Assembly: GCA_963746185.1 (NCBI GenBank)
Contig: CAVVAE010000001.1
Location: 706,316-770,315 of the forward strand
Direction of reading: 5' to 3'
DNA: 64,000 nucleotides
DNA from: CAVVAE01 sp963746185
GTDB taxonomy: Bacteria > Actinomycetota > Actinomycetes > Propionibacteriales > Nocardioidaceae
The notes under the pieces are model-generated. The model was not told where the DNA came from and did no database searches. It was given only the letters and a program-made list of their open reading frames with translations. Shown here one piece after another: positions 63,884 through 64,000 of this stretch; positions within the stretch are counted from its first letter, which is position 1, and each line of letters begins with the position of its first letter. A program made the position numbers and the translations under genes.

Positions 63884-64000
63884 CTCTGGTGCACTCCTCA
63901 GGCGTTCTCGCCAGGGTCTCAATGCTGCGGTGCTCTCGCTCCTACGGTCACAGTAGCGACCCATGGCACTGGGACCCTTTTGACAATGGGACCTCATGAC

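Overview
The window is high-GC actinobacterial DNA with GTG and TTG starts, dense operons, Shine-Dalgarno sites, a cvn-type conservon, a SigE-family ECF sigma factor, a cytokinetic SteA protein and TlyA. Gene content and order suggest Nocardioidaceae (Nocardioides or a relative); that placement is inference, not a search result.

Region 1 (1-11.7 kb) is secretion and carbohydrate oriented. It holds the end of an arylsulfatase, a membrane phosphodiesterase with a holin-like N-terminus translationally coupled to a small holin-like protein, a metallo-beta-lactamase-fold hydrolase, a secreted beta-propeller-like protein, and a sugar locus: PfkB kinase, GH4 glycosidase, and a secreted GH31 enzyme with RTX-like repeats. 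Region 2 (11.7-16.3 kb) is a minus-strand conservon (sensor kinase, roadblock protein, DUF742 protein, small GTPase) ending in an amino-acid-type substrate-binding lipoprotein one base after the GTPase. Region 3 (16.5-20.1 kb) holds a secreted endonuclease/phosphatase-like lipoprotein, an APH-fold kinase and an aldo/keto reductase.

Region 4 (20.1-28.7 kb) looks like a stress-gene neighbourhood undergoing decay: a ZIP-like transporter, a DUF2252 relic, DUF6328, an MFS exporter, DUF1269, a truncated second MFS gene, a sulfite-oxidase-like enzyme, a HerA-like ATPase and an amphi-Trp protein. One exact 17-base palindrome, TCACCCGCCACGGGTGA, occurs upstream of the DUF1269 gene and again between the sulfite oxidase and HerA genes. 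A variant lies upstream of the ZIP gene and two degenerate copies lie near HerA. This is the best candidate for an undescribed regulon in the window.

Region 5 (28.8-41.4 kb) is accessory: a secreted protein of unknown function, a DUF664 relic, GNAT and methyltransferase genes, a SigE-type sigma factor with a membrane FG-GAP-like partner, a nitrilase between two cupin proteins, an LLM oxidoreductase, small DUF genes, and PhyH and HIT genes. Short intergenic repeats recur between 35.1 and 39.3 kb. A tRNA-Pro(GGG) and a DUF222/HNH gene close the region.

Region 6 (43.2-64 kb) is a conserved core block, all on the minus strand. Read in the direction of transcription it runs: TPR protein, SSB-like, HAD, small protein, tlyA, nadK, recN, steA, copper-transporter-like, pyrG, NUDIX, ald, xerD, parA-like, a small RHH-like gene, scpA, scpB, pseudouridine synthase, tyrA, cmk and der. 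It combines DNA repair and recombination, chromosome condensation, NAD and CTP synthesis, and rRNA or ribosome maturation. I saw no CRISPR array, rRNA operon, insertion sequence or prophage.
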